Shown in pieces: positions 44,266 through 53,518 of a DNA stretch of 64,000 nt. Position numbers and translations under genes: made by a program. Origin of the DNA: Melioribacteraceae bacterium (GTDB lineage Bacteria > Bacteroidota > Ignavibacteria > Ignavibacteriales > Melioribacteraceae); NCBI GenBank assembly GCA_028282005.1, contig JANQIV010000089.1, positions 1-64,000 of the forward strand, in the 5' to 3' direction. Every line of letters begins with the position of its first letter. Position 1 is the stretch's first letter. The notes beneath the pieces are model-generated. The model worked only from the letters and a program-made list of their open reading frames with translations. It did no database searches and had not been told where the DNA came from.

Positions 44266-45623
44266 AGTTAAGAATAAGAACAAAAATAGTTTTTACATCA
44301 GCGGTATTGTATTCGATATTTTTCTTTTTGGTTTCATTATTATTGATCTATGATGCATTTCTAACAATTAATCAAACCTATGTTGATAGATTGGAAAAGT
44401 ACACAGAGATTGTTGCTGGTGATTTGAAAAATTCATTTTTGGAAAACGGTTCAATAGATTATTCTAAATTTAAGCCCAGAGAGTTTTACGAACCCGACGA
44501 GTTAATTTTTGAAATTTTTGATGAAAACTTAAATCCATTATCTACAAACGAACCATTTTTATTAAAGGAAGATTTGGAAGAATATTTGGGTTACCATGAT
44601 TTTATTTTTGGAAAACGGAATTCGAAAAAACATTATTACATAAGTGTTTATGAAGAAATAATAAATGATCAAAAAATATACGTTGCTGGTGTAATAGATA
44701 TAAAAAATTTTGAGTACTACATTTTCAAGCTGCACCTCCTCGCAATAATGCTTTTGGCAATTGTCGTAATCGCATTCATTTCTCTTTATCTAAGTAAAGT
44801 TGCATTTAAGCCTGTAGATAAAATGGTTAAAGATGTCAAAAAAATTAGAGGAACAAATCTTCACGAAAGAATTACAGTCCCCGAACCTCAAGACGAAATA
44901 AGAGAATTAGCAGAAACAATGAACGGAATGCTAAAATCAATTGAAGATTCATTTAAGAGTCAGAAGAGATTTATTGCTGATGCTTCTCACGAAATAAAAA
45001 CTCCGCTGGCTATTATTCAAGCTAAGTTGGAATTGATGCAGGAAAAGGTTAACAAAAAAGATTTCGATAAAGAATTTGAATCTCTTTTTCAAGAATTGGA
45101 GAGGCTTACAAATCTTTCAAAGTCTCTGCTTACTTTAGCTAAAATTGACTCTGAAAGTTTAAAATTAGATAAGTCACTTTTTAGACTGGATGAATTGCTT
45201 GTTGAGCTTGTTCAGTTTTTTAATAGTGCTGCAGAAATAAAAAGAATAAAAATCATTCCGACGATAAACGATGCGATTGAAATTTTTGCAGATAAATCTA
45301 AAATCAAGAGTGTACTCGACAATATTTTAGATAACGCAATAAAGTATTCTCCGGAAGATAGTTTAGTGAAAATTGAATTATCGCAGCGAGAAAAGATGGC
45401 AGAGATTTCGATTGTAGACAACGGGCCGGGAATTAGTGAAAAAGATTTATCTAATGTTTTGAATAGATTTTACAGATCAAATGAAATAAGGGCTTTGGTA
45501 AGCGGAAGCGGACTTGGGCTCTCTATAGCGGAAGAAATTATAAAACAACATAATGGTAGTATTCATATAAAAAGTAAACTGGGTGAAGGAACGACGGTTA
45601 TTGTATTATTACCATTAAAATAG
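44262..45623 (+). CDS. transmembrane sensor histidine kinase
   Basis: The 453-residue protein has two membrane helices (about 10-30 and 160-180) around a periplasmic sensor of about 130 residues, a HAMP linker (RITVPEPQDEIRELAETMN), HisKA with His243 (DASHEIKTPLA) and HATPase (NILDNAIKYS, IVDNGPGI, GSGLGLSIAEEI). Cognate of the OmpR-type regulator with which it overlaps by 4 nt. The periplasmic domain is not a recognised sensor. Confidence 0.95.
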   Translation: MKLRIRTKIVFTSAVLYSIFFFLVSLLLIYDAFLTINQTYVDRLEKYTEIVAGDLKNSFLENGSIDYSKFKPREFYEPDELIFEIFDENLNPLSTNEPFLLKEDLEEYLGYHDFIFGKRNSKKHYYISVYEEIINDQKIYVAGVIDIKNFEYYIFKLHLLAIMLLAIVVIAFISLYLSKVAFKPVDKMVKDVKKIRGTNLHERITVPEPQDEIRELAETMNGMLKSIEDSFKSQKRFIADASHEIKTPLAIIQAKLELMQEKVNKKDFDKEFESLFQELERLTNLSKSLLTLAKIDSESLKLDKSLFRLDELLVELVQFFNSAAEIKRIKIIPTINDAIEIFADKSKIKSVLDNILDNAIKYSPEDSLVKIELSQREKMAEISIVDNGPGISEKDLSNVLNRFYRSNEIRALVSGSGLGLSIAEEIIKQHNGSIHIKSKLGEGTTVIVLLPLK

Positions 45624-45634
45624 ATTTAAAAAAT

Positions 45635-45664
45635 ACCTCCGAGATTTTCAATAACCCCGGAGGT
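45635..45664 (-). terminator. terminator between convergent kinase and peptidase genes
   Basis: ACCTCCG (45635-45641) and CGGAGGT (45658-45664) form a 7-bp stem. Read on the minus strand, the hairpin is followed by ATTTTTT, so it is a standard terminator of the peptidase gene. It may also stop the plus-strand transcript. Confidence 0.7.
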
Positions 45665-45670
45665 TAAAAA

Positions 45671-47719
45671 TTAATTTATAGTTGGTAAATAGGAATATTC
45701 TTTTGCGTAGCGCATCATTTGCACTGTATAGTCCATAGGATACTCAACTTTGACATCTACTATTTTTTCACCTTCCATTACAGGTACAAGTTTCGGATTC
45801 ATAAATCCGCCGTAAGGTTTGATGTTTAGTTTAGCATATCTTTCCAAAACTTCTTTGTGTAATTCTTGGTTTACTTTTACTCCGTAAGTTTCAACAAGAT
45901 TTTTGGCTGCTTCAAAATCACCTTCGGAAGTAATTCTTTGAACTTCTTTTAACTGCTGACCAAAAATTTCTCTCAGTTTTTCATAATCATTAATAACTGT
46001 GAATGTCTTTCCATCGCGTTTTACAACTTCAACAATTTTCTCTTCTTTACCCATTTCTATTGCCCATTTAGAAATAATTTGCCTGTTTCTCATGTGAGCC
46101 TGTGCAATATCGTCACCCAATTCCACACGAGCTAATTGAGTCATGTATCCGTTACGAATATTTCTGTCGTATTCGGTTTTTCCAACTTCAAGTGAAGGCA
46201 TTACGCCAATCTCAATTAATTTTGGATCAAGCAAATAATAAACTGCAACAAGGTCGGCTCTTGTTTCTTCAATTGCCGAAGCATAATTTTTAAGAGTTTC
46301 GTTTGGTGTGCCAACACCGGGATTTATTTGACCCGAAGCATGCCCGATAACTTCGTGCAAATCAGTGTGTAAGTCATTTCCGAGGTTACCGTATTTTTTA
46401 GCTCTGTCAATTTCTTCTTGTGAGTAACAGAACTCTTCGAGAAATCCTGAACCAGCTGTTCCCATATTATATGATTGAACAATATTTCCAAGATTAACTG
46501 ATTTTGAACCGTGATCTTTTCTGATCCATGTTGCATTAGGAAGGTTAATACCAATCGGTGGATAAGGGAATGCATCACCCGAAAGAGCAGCAATTGTAAT
46601 CACTTTAGCGGATATACCTTTTACGTTCGCCTTTTTATGTTCATCCATAATTGTTGAATTATCTTCAAACCACTGAGCTTGATCACTAATTGCAGCAATT
46701 CTTTTCGTTGCTTCAAAATCTTTGAAAGAAACTAAAGATTCAAATGCAGATTTATAACTAAGCGGATCGCCATAGTTTTCAACAAAACCATTAACAGCGT
46801 CTACTGCAGATTCGGTATCTTTTACCCAAGCGATGTTATAAGCATCCCATAATTTCAAATCTCCTGTCTGATAATATTCAACAAGCAAGCTTAAGATTTC
46901 TTTTTGCTTATCATTTTCTGCTACTTCAATAGCTTTTTCTAACCAATAAACAACTTCCTCAATTGCTTCGGAATACATTCCACTGACTTTATAAACTTGT
47001 TCTTTTAACTTCCCGTTTTCTTTTACAAGCTTTGAGTTCAACCCGTATGATATCGGAGTCTTGTCATTTGGATCAACCATATCTTTATAAAATTTCTCAG
47101 CTTCTTTTTGAGTAACTCCTTCGTAATAGTTCATTGCAGAATTTGTTAATAAATCACTCTCTGAGTCAAGACTTACTCTTAATCTGTCAACGTCAGGATC
47201 AAAGATTATTGGTTTTAGTTTTGTTTTTAATTCATCAACTGTTTTAAAATCTTTTAGTGGGAAATTTTCTTGATTTGAGTTTGCAATCAATTCTTCAAAA
47301 TAGTCATATGAAAAACCTGGATCCATTTTTATTGCAGAGTAATGGTGATGAATTCCACTTGAGAACCATATTCGTTTCAAGTAAATCTTAAAATTATTCC
47401 AGTCTTCGGAAGTTCTGTCACCGCTATATGAATCAACAATGTTTTCTAAAGTTCTTTTAACCAACAAATTGTATTTATAATTTTGGTCATAGATGATATC
47501 TCTTCCAGCTAAAGCAGATTGAGATAAATAATAAACTAATTCTTTTTGTCTTGGAGTTAATTCATCGAATCCTGGAATTTGATATCGTTGAATACGAATG
47601 TCGGCAAATTCATCAACAACCCATTTAAATTCATCTTGTTTTTTAGTTTCTTTTGGGGCACAATTCATAATAAATAATCCTATCATAATTAATAGTAGGT
47701 ATTTTGAAAATATTTTCAT
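45671..47719 (-). CDS. M49-like (dipeptidyl-peptidase III family) lipoprotein
   Basis: The 682-residue protein has a lipoprotein signal (LLIMIGLFIMNC, lipid Cys near 20). The zinc site HEVIGH (His455, Glu456, His460) is followed by EETRADLV at about 490, the E-x-x-R-A-D arrangement of M49 peptidases. In this family the enzyme removes dipeptides from peptide N-termini; it is normally cytosolic in eukaryotes but exported in Bacteroidota. The lipid anchor puts it on an envelope membrane. AAGGTG precedes the ATG. Confidence 0.88.
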   Translation of the reverse strand: MKIFSKYLLLIMIGLFIMNCAPKETKKQDEFKWVVDEFADIRIQRYQIPGFDELTPRQKELVYYLSQSALAGRDIIYDQNYKYNLLVKRTLENIVDSYSGDRTSEDWNNFKIYLKRIWFSSGIHHHYSAIKMDPGFSYDYFEELIANSNQENFPLKDFKTVDELKTKLKPIIFDPDVDRLRVSLDSESDLLTNSAMNYYEGVTQKEAEKFYKDMVDPNDKTPISYGLNSKLVKENGKLKEQVYKVSGMYSEAIEEVVYWLEKAIEVAENDKQKEILSLLVEYYQTGDLKLWDAYNIAWVKDTESAVDAVNGFVENYGDPLSYKSAFESLVSFKDFEATKRIAAISDQAQWFEDNSTIMDEHKKANVKGISAKVITIAALSGDAFPYPPIGINLPNATWIRKDHGSKSVNLGNIVQSYNMGTAGSGFLEEFCYSQEEIDRAKKYGNLGNDLHTDLHEVIGHASGQINPGVGTPNETLKNYASAIEETRADLVAVYYLLDPKLIEIGVMPSLEVGKTEYDRNIRNGYMTQLARVELGDDIAQAHMRNRQIISKWAIEMGKEEKIVEVVKRDGKTFTVINDYEKLREIFGQQLKEVQRITSEGDFEAAKNLVETYGVKVNQELHKEVLERYAKLNIKPYGGFMNPKLVPVMEGEKIVDVKVEYPMDYTVQMMRYAKEYSYLPTIN

Positions 47720-47822
47720 TTTTCACCTTAATTTTTAATTTAGAGAAAAAACAACACAAATTAGACGATATTGTCATAAATTTGTTATAATTGAGCTGTT
47801 AAAATAAGAAATCAGGTAAAAG

Positions 47823-48155
47823 ATGAACATTCAAATTTTCGGCACAAAAAAATGCAGCGACACCAGAAAAGCTGAAAGGTTTTTTAAGGAAAGAGGGATT
47901 AAATATCACTTTAGAGATTTAACAGAAAAGGGAATTAGCCAAGGCGAATTGAATAATATCAAAAGAAAAGTTGATGTTGAAGATTTGATCGATAAAGAAG
48001 GCAAGCAGTTCAAAAAAAGAAATCTTGAATACATGACATATGACACTGAAGAAGAACTTCTCGAAGATGCGCTATTATTCAAGACTCCTATCGTTCGAAA
48101 TGGTGGTGAAGTTACAGTCGGTAATGAACCGGATACTTGGAAAAGCTGGCTTTAA
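47823..48155 (+). CDS. ArsC/Spx-family protein (YffB-like)
   Basis: The 110-residue protein has a thioredoxin-like start with one redox Cys (FGTKKCSDTRKAERFFKERG, Cys11) and the family end TPIVRNGGEVTVGNEPDTWKS. It lacks a second Cys and the arsenate-specific Arg trio is not clear, so an ArsC role is unproven. It is close to YffB/MgsR-type regulators. Divergent from the peptidase gene with a 103-nt gap. Confidence 0.82.
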   Translation: MNIQIFGTKKCSDTRKAERFFKERGIKYHFRDLTEKGISQGELNNIKRKVDVEDLIDKEGKQFKKRNLEYMTYDTEEELLEDALLFKTPIVRNGGEVTVGNEPDTWKSWL

Positions 48156-48162
48156 TTTATTA

Positions 48163-48780
48163 TCAAAAAATTATATTCCGTTTCTTTAATTCAACTACCA
48201 AATTGTCGTATCCGAGGAATTGAATCCCATCCCAGCCGCAAGCTTTCGCGCCTTCAGCGTATTCTCTTATATCATCAATAAAAATATGTTCGTTTGATGG
48301 TAACTGAGTAAATTCTTCTACTGCTCTGTATATTTTTTCTTGTGGCTTTATCGCTCCAACTTCATGGGAAAGAATTAGTTTTTCAAAATTCTTGAGAAAT
48401 TCGTATTTCTCCCATCCGTATTTTTGATGGATATAATTTGTGTTTGACAGAAGCACTAATTTATAGTTTTCTTTTAGCTTTGGCAGCAGGGATGCAACAT
48501 CTTCATTTACTTCAAAAATATCAGAATAAATTTTACAGAACTCTTCTTCAGTTATTTTATTTTCTGTCCATTCCATCATAATTTTTAAGAATTCATCGTT
48601 TGATAATTTCCAAGTTTCGAACTCGCGGTGTACATGATAATGTTCTTTGTATTTTTCGTAAAACCTTCTGCCAAGGCCTTCATCCAAAGCATTTAATTTT
48701 GTTTTGATTATATTATAATCAAACGGAATCAAAACATTCCCGAGATCAAATACGATAACAGATATTTTATTATTCAACAT
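48163..48780 (-). CDS. HAD-superfamily hydrolase (subfamily IA)
   Basis: The 205-residue protein has the four HAD motifs: FDLGNVLIPFD (nucleophile Asp), LLSNTN, GAIKPQEKIY (Lys) and HIFIDDIREYAEGAKA. The cap is a small helical domain between motifs I and II. Related enzymes hydrolyse sugar or nucleotide phosphates; substrate unknown. Convergent with the ArsC-like gene with a 7-nt gap. Confidence 0.88.
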   Translation of the reverse strand: MLNNKISVIVFDLGNVLIPFDYNIIKTKLNALDEGLGRRFYEKYKEHYHVHREFETWKLSNDEFLKIMMEWTENKITEEEFCKIYSDIFEVNEDVASLLPKLKENYKLVLLSNTNYIHQKYGWEKYEFLKNFEKLILSHEVGAIKPQEKIYRAVEEFTQLPSNEHIFIDDIREYAEGAKACGWDGIQFLGYDNLVVELKKRNIIF

Positions 48781-48935
48781 TTCCTCCTAAAATTAGAAAA
48801 GTGAAAATAAAAAAAGGCGGGGAATTAAAAACGCTTGTCACATAAATTGTAGATTAAATTATTTGCTGATAAATTACGTATTGCAATACAACATTTAGTT
48901 GATAGTTTCATCCTTTTTAATAAACAAAATAGTAT

Positions 48936-49460
48936 TTGCCTGAAACACATAAAAATATTGTTGATTTTACTTTAGTTTACAACAAGTACAAAGTACAAAT
49001 TTATAATTATGCACTGAAAATGTTGAGAAATATTATGGTTGCAGAGGATGTTGTTCAAAATGTATTTTTAAAGCTCTATGACAGCATGGATACTATTAGA
49101 AATAAAGACAGTATAAAATATTGGTTGTTCACAACTACGCGGAATGAAATTTTGACATTATTCAGAAGTAAAAAAGTGAAGGCTGATCAATTTAATGCAA
49201 GTGACGTAACAGAAATTGAAATAGCATCAAACGAGTTGCTGCAGGATAAAATTGAAAAAAATGAATTGAAAGAAATCATATTGAATGAACTTGAAAAAGA
49301 AAATGATGAGCAAAGGGAAGTATTTTTCCTAAAAGAATACGGGGGAATGAGCTACAAAGAAATTTCTGAATTAATGAATATAAGCGAAGACCTTGTGAAA
49401 AGTAGGCTTTACAACACGAGGCAAAGATTAATAAATAGAGTAAAAAAAATAATTAAATAA
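48936..49460 (+). CDS. ECF-type sigma factor
   Basis: The 174-residue protein has region 2 (FTLVYNKYKVQIYNYALKML, VVQNVFLKLYDSM, IKYWLFTTTRNEIL) and region 4 (FFLKEYGGMSYKEISELMNIS). The first usable start is a TTG at 48936 without a strong ribosome site, so the exact start is uncertain. It begins an operon with a likely anti-sigma (13-nt gap), a TonB-lipoprotein and TonB. Confidence 0.87.
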   Translation: MPETHKNIVDFTLVYNKYKVQIYNYALKMLRNIMVAEDVVQNVFLKLYDSMDTIRNKDSIKYWLFTTTRNEILTLFRSKKVKADQFNASDVTEIEIASNELLQDKIEKNELKEIILNELEKENDEQREVFFLKEYGGMSYKEISELMNISEDLVKSRLYNTRQRLINRVKKIIK

Positions 49461-49473
49461 ATAGGTTTTTAAA

Positions 49474-49941
49474 ATGAATACCGAAGAATTGAACAAATTG
49501 ATAAATGAATATTTTGATAATGAGCTATCAAAAGAAAAAGAGGTGTTGCTGTTCACGCAATTATCTCAAAACAAAGAGGCGAGAGAATATTTTAAGAATA
49601 TGAATTTTCTTAATTCTGCCGTACGAGAAACATCAGAAAAATTTCCTGATGAACTAGAACAGAAAATTTTATTTGGCATCAAAAATAAAATTGAAAGAAA
49701 AAATCCGTTTTTTACTAATAAAAATTTCTTTGCTGTAGCCTCGTATGCTTTATCAGTTGTACTGATAGTTATCTCAATTTATTTCTTTAATCAATCACTG
49801 AATTATAAAGAAAGAGTTGAAACAACCATGTCGTATATCAGTAGTCAGAATGAGAAAATTGATTTACTTATGAATACTATTCCGGTTGTAAATGTTATAC
49901 CTGAATATCAAAACGAAGTTACAATAAATTCCCAGTTATGA
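49474..49941 (+). CDS. probable anti-sigma factor (single-pass)
   Basis: The 155-residue protein starts with a zinc-finger-like fold shape, EELNKLINEYFDNELSKEKE, but without the Cys/His ligands. It has one membrane helix (about 87-107) and a short outer part. Position right after the ECF sigma gene and the N-terminal shape make an anti-sigma role likely. Confidence 0.72.
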   Translation: MNTEELNKLINEYFDNELSKEKEVLLFTQLSQNKEAREYFKNMNFLNSAVRETSEKFPDELEQKILFGIKNKIERKNPFFTNKNFFAVASYALSVVLIVISIYFFNQSLNYKERVETTMSYISSQNEKIDLLMNTIPVVNVIPEYQNEVTINSQL

Positions 49942-49948
49942 GGAAGTT

Positions 49949-50785
49949 ATGAATAAGCTATTTATTGCGGTTGTTATTGTTTTTATAATTGCTGCCGCAT
50001 GCAGTAAGACAAAACAGAGGGTAAGAATAATAGAGAATAACGATATGAATTATTATTCTCTAAGTGATATCAATGAAAGCCCGGGATCCGAAAAAGAGAT
50101 CAATCAATTAGATGAAGGCTTGAAAACCATTGCCAGATCAGTTTCAAACAATGAACCTACGAAAGTGGTTTTTAGCCATAGGATTTATATTAGCAAGTTT
50201 GGAAAAGTTGACGCAATTAAACAGCTTCCATTAAATCATCAAATCTACAATGAAAACTTCAATGGAAGAATGATCACCGATGGCAAATTGCTTGCTGAAA
50301 AATTATCCGAGCTTGCGGTTGGCTGGCAATTTACTCCTGCGAGGCTTGAAGGGGAAAATGTTCCTTTTAGGGGAGATATTGAATTAATAGCGGTTTATAA
50401 TCCAGGCGGAGAAATTGAAATAGTAATGCCTGAGCTTTTATCCAACAATCTTTACAGCATGCTTGATTTCAATTTTAAGAAAGGAGAATTTAAACAATCA
50501 GTTGATCAAATGCCGATTCCTGTTGGAGGAATAAAAGCTATTGCTGAAAAAATAGTATATCCCGAAAGAGGAAAAAGGTTAGGAATTGAAGGAAAAGTTT
50601 TTGTACAAGCTTTAGTTGATGAAAACGGAACAGTGGTAAATACAAAAATTATAAAAGGAATATCGGAGGACTTTGACAAAGAAGCAATGAAAGCAGTAAT
50701 GCAAACAAAATTCATTCCCGGAAAATGTAACGGAGTTGCTGTAAAAACACGCGTAGTAGTACCTATAGCATTCAAATTACAATAA
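49949..50785 (+). CDS. lipoprotein with TonB C-terminal domain
   Basis: The 278-residue protein has a lipobox (VFIIAAACSK, lipid Cys18) instead of the TonB membrane anchor and Pro-rich linker. A first part (about 30-160) is TonB-like but poorly conserved. The second (about 190-278, ERGKRLGIEGKVFVQALV ... FIPGKCNG) is a clear TonB C-terminal domain. The next gene is a conventional TonB. It may be a surface or periplasmic TonB-like adaptor. GAGGAAG precedes the ATG. Confidence 0.78.
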   Translation: MNKLFIAVVIVFIIAAACSKTKQRVRIIENNDMNYYSLSDINESPGSEKEINQLDEGLKTIARSVSNNEPTKVVFSHRIYISKFGKVDAIKQLPLNHQIYNENFNGRMITDGKLLAEKLSELAVGWQFTPARLEGENVPFRGDIELIAVYNPGGEIEIVMPELLSNNLYSMLDFNFKKGEFKQSVDQMPIPVGGIKAIAEKIVYPERGKRLGIEGKVFVQALVDENGTVVNTKIIKGISEDFDKEAMKAVMQTKFIPGKCNGVAVKTRVVVPIAFKLQ

Positions 50786-50806
50786 CCATTTTAAAAGGGG
50801 GATAAA

Positions 50807-51460
50807 ATGGCATTACCAAAAAATCCGCAAGTGGATTTAAAGGCTAAGTACCAATGTACATTTGAGTTGGGACTAATATTCGCACTTTCATTTATGATCT
50901 TGGCATTTAAGTTTTTTCCTGAGGTCGGAAAGGCAGCACCAATTGAGCAAGAGCTTCCTGAAATAATAAAAACAACCGACATTCCGCTTACAAAAAAAGA
51001 AACACTTCCGCCTCCACCTGAAAAACCAAAGCTGATCGATTTCGAACCGATGGTTGATGAAGATTTACCTGATGTTATTATCGATGAAACGGATCTTGAT
51101 CCGGATGCTAATGTTCCAAAAGTATCTCAGAGGCCTCCTGTGGAAAAGGACGAAGATGAAGTTCCGTTCGAATACTTCAGTGTTGTTGAAAAGTTACCCA
51201 AACCTGTTACAAATATTCAAAGCAGAATTGCTTATCCGGAAATTGCCAGGAAAGTAGGGATCCAAGGGACAGTTGTTGTAAAGGCTTTTATTAATGAAAA
51301 TGGAGATGTTACTAAAGTAGAGTTACTAAAGGGAATTGGTGGGGGATGTGATGAAGAAGCTCTCAGGGTAGTAAAAGAAACAAAATTTGAACCGGGTGAA
51401 CAAAGAGGTAAAAAAGTAAGAGTTCAAGTTTCAGTAAATATAAAATTCATGTTGAACTAA
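50807..51460 (+). CDS. tonB: energy transducer TonB
   Basis: The 217-residue protein has one N-terminal membrane helix (about 22-40), a Pro/Glu-rich linker (KKETLPPPPEKPKLI), and a TonB C-terminal domain (about 130-217, YPEIARKVGIQGTVVVKAFI ... ETKFEPGEQRGKKVRV). It couples the ExbBD proton motive force to outer-membrane receptors; no exbB/exbD are nearby. AAAAGGGGGAT precedes the ATG. A terminator follows and a TonB receptor is convergent. Confidence 0.92.
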   Translation: MALPKNPQVDLKAKYQCTFELGLIFALSFMILAFKFFPEVGKAAPIEQELPEIIKTTDIPLTKKETLPPPPEKPKLIDFEPMVDEDLPDVIIDETDLDPDANVPKVSQRPPVEKDEDEVPFEYFSVVEKLPKPVTNIQSRIAYPEIARKVGIQGTVVVKAFINENGDVTKVELLKGIGGGCDEEALRVVKETKFEPGEQRGKKVRVQVSVNIKFMLN

Positions 51461-51492
51461 AGAGATTCCCGGAAAACCGGGAGTCTCTTTTT
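51459..51492 (+). terminator. terminator of the sigma-TonB operon
   Basis: AAAGAGATTCCCGG pairs with CCGGGAGTCTCTTT around AAAA, then TT. It directly follows the tonB stop and probably also ends the convergent receptor gene. Confidence 0.85.
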
Positions 51493-51496
51493 AACT

Positions 51497-53326
51497 TTAT
51501 TGTAAGCTTAATTTTATTCCGCCGGTTATCCACCTTCCGGGAAGTGGAACGCGGGCAATGTCTTCATAATAATTGTTAAACAGATTTGATGCTTTAACAA
51601 ATACAAAAAAGCTTTCAATTTGTTTGGACATTTGAAAATCAGCTATAAATGAATCTGTAAAATTAACTCTGTCTTCGTATCTAAAATTCCATGTCTGGTC
51701 GATATCGAAAATAAATTTATTTTGAACACCAATAATAAATTGGTGACGTAAATGATCAAGCACATATCTCGATTCAAATATATCTGTTTCTTTGTCTGAG
51801 TCTAAATAAGTGTAACTAAGATTTATTCTTTTTATTGGTGATTTTTTTATTACGCTTTCAGGTAAAAAAGAAAATTCAATTTCAAATCCATTTGTGTTTA
51901 CTTCGGCAATGTTACGTACTGACCAAGGTTGATCGCCTTCAATCCTTACCCAGTCGATAATATCTTTCCCTTCTTTTCTGAATAAACTGATTGTTGAGTT
52001 TATAAATTTATTGTTAACCCTAAATCCCAACTCATAGTTGATTGTTTCTTCGTGTTTCAAATCCGGATTACCCACAGTGACCGGATCGTTATAGAATAAC
52101 TCTGTAAAACTAGGGACACGGAATGCTTTTCCGAATGAAGCGAAAAGTCTGGTATTTTCGTTTAAGTTGATTCCGGCATCGACTCCCGGCCAAAGTTTCC
52201 AGCCAATTGATGAAAAATTATAAAGTGAGCCGCCAAATGACACATCAATTTCATTTGCAATTTTGAAAAGATGTTCACCGAACAGTCCTTTTTTATCTCT
52301 GTTGTGTTCGCCTAAGTTGTTACTTGTTATTTCATCTTTTATGTACTCAACACCGAAAGAAGATTTTCCAAGAGATGATTTAATTATCGAATGTAGTTCA
52401 GCGCCGTAAACATTTGTTTCGTGTTCATTGTGATAAAAAGAAACATTGCTTCTGTCCAAAACAAAGTCGTCATTATTTTTTCTCCAATAAACCTTTGGAG
52501 AAATTATAACATTACCTGTTTCGTAATCGCCGCTTAAATTCAAAAAATAAGTTTGTGTTTTTTCACCTTGATTTGGAAAACGTGTTGTATAAAAACTGTT
52601 TGCACCGAAATCTTTATCACTGTAGCCAAAGAATAATTTTGTCGCACCAATTTTTGAAGGTAGCAAAGTGTTGAATGAAAAATTAATGATTTCAAAATCT
52701 GTGTTGAATCTGTATCCATCTGATTTTTGTCTTGAAATAGAAATGTTATTTTTCAATTGCCCGGCAGGAAAAGATGAATTTAACTCTGTGTTATAATAAC
52801 CGTTTTGCCCACCTTCGACCAACAAATTTAAATTTGGTTTTGATTCTTTTTTAGTAATAAAATTTATCGCTCCGCTAAATGCATTTGGTCCGAACACCCT
52901 CGACCCTTGCCCCTTTAATATCTCGACCCTTTCAATATTATCAAGAGACAAAGGCAAATTCAAGTTATGGTGTGAAGTTTGGGGATCAATTATTTTTACG
53001 CCGTCGATCAATATTAATGTTTGTTCAAAAGTGCCGCCTCTTATTCCAACGTCAGCTTGAACTCCGATTACCCCACGCTGTTTTAGATCAACTGCACCTG
53101 CAAATTGCAGCAGATCCTGTACACTATTTGCAGGTGAATTAGTAATTTCTTTTTTTGTAATTAATAGTACATTTCTCGATAAATCAGAAATTGATATAGG
53201 TGTTCGTCCAGCTGTAACTATTACGTCGTCTGTCTGATGCTCAACAGTTTGGGCCGATAAAGAATTATTATTGATAATAATTGTCATAAAAAGCAAAGCG
53301 ATCTTCAAGATCGTAAAATACCTCAT
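51497..53326 (-). CDS. TonB-dependent receptor, BtuB-like
   Basis: The 609-residue protein has a signal peptide (about 1-25), a TonB-box-like DDVIVTAGRTP, the plug (VQDLLQFAGAVDLKQRG, ADVGIRGGTFEQTLILIDGVKI, RVFGPNAFSGAINFITKK) and a 22-strand-type barrel with C-terminal LSLQ. Its length and plug resemble the BtuB/vitamin B12 or siderophore group. No B12 riboswitch core (GCCACTG) is found before it. Faces the tonB operon. Confidence 0.9.
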   Translation of the reverse strand: MRYFTILKIALLFMTIIINNNSLSAQTVEHQTDDVIVTAGRTPISISDLSRNVLLITKKEITNSPANSVQDLLQFAGAVDLKQRGVIGVQADVGIRGGTFEQTLILIDGVKIIDPQTSHHNLNLPLSLDNIERVEILKGQGSRVFGPNAFSGAINFITKKESKPNLNLLVEGGQNGYYNTELNSSFPAGQLKNNISISRQKSDGYRFNTDFEIINFSFNTLLPSKIGATKLFFGYSDKDFGANSFYTTRFPNQGEKTQTYFLNLSGDYETGNVIISPKVYWRKNNDDFVLDRSNVSFYHNEHETNVYGAELHSIIKSSLGKSSFGVEYIKDEITSNNLGEHNRDKKGLFGEHLFKIANEIDVSFGGSLYNFSSIGWKLWPGVDAGINLNENTRLFASFGKAFRVPSFTELFYNDPVTVGNPDLKHEETINYELGFRVNNKFINSTISLFRKEGKDIIDWVRIEGDQPWSVRNIAEVNTNGFEIEFSFLPESVIKKSPIKRINLSYTYLDSDKETDIFESRYVLDHLRHQFIIGVQNKFIFDIDQTWNFRYEDRVNFTDSFIADFQMSKQIESFFVFVKASNLFNNYYEDIARVPLPGRWITGGIKLSLQ

Positions 53327-53395
53327 GGAATCTCCGTAGTTTGATTAAGTTTTAAAAATGATAGTTTTTGATTTGAGTTTTGAAAAGTTTAAATA

Positions 53396-53435
53396 CGTAC
53401 CCGGCATAGCTGAAAGAGGTTTTCAGTTTGCGTAC
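53396..53435 (-). promoter_or_regulatory. nested hairpin in the 5' leader of the TonB receptor
   Basis: On the minus strand CGTAC and GTACG close an outer stem. Inside, CTGAAA and TTTCAG close an inner stem with loop ACCTC, and the internal loop has GCAAA facing CTATGCCGG. It lies about 70 nt before the ATG. The GCAAA...TATGCC pattern recalls part of a GEMM (c-di-GMP-I) aptamer, but the first helix is absent, so I only call it a structured leader. Confidence 0.3.
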
Positions 53436-53467
53436 GCAGATTGATCAAAGAACAGTTTGAATAGAAT

Positions 53468-53506
53468 GTCATCGCTTCTCCACGGTTAGCATGGGATAGC
53501 GATGAC
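53468..53506. repeat. long imperfect hairpin repeat
   Basis: GTCATCGCT and AGCGATGAC are perfect 9-bp arms, with partly paired TCTCCA...TGGGAT inside. It lies next to the repeat at 53519, so mobile-type palindromic units have accumulated in this intergenic space. Confidence 0.55.
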
Positions 53507-53518
53507 AAAATTTTGTTT

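Noticed and set aside
48878-48889. A perfect palindrome GTATTGCAATAC before the ECF sigma gene.
   Set aside because: A 12-bp palindrome is expected by chance several times in a window of this size, and no second copy was found.
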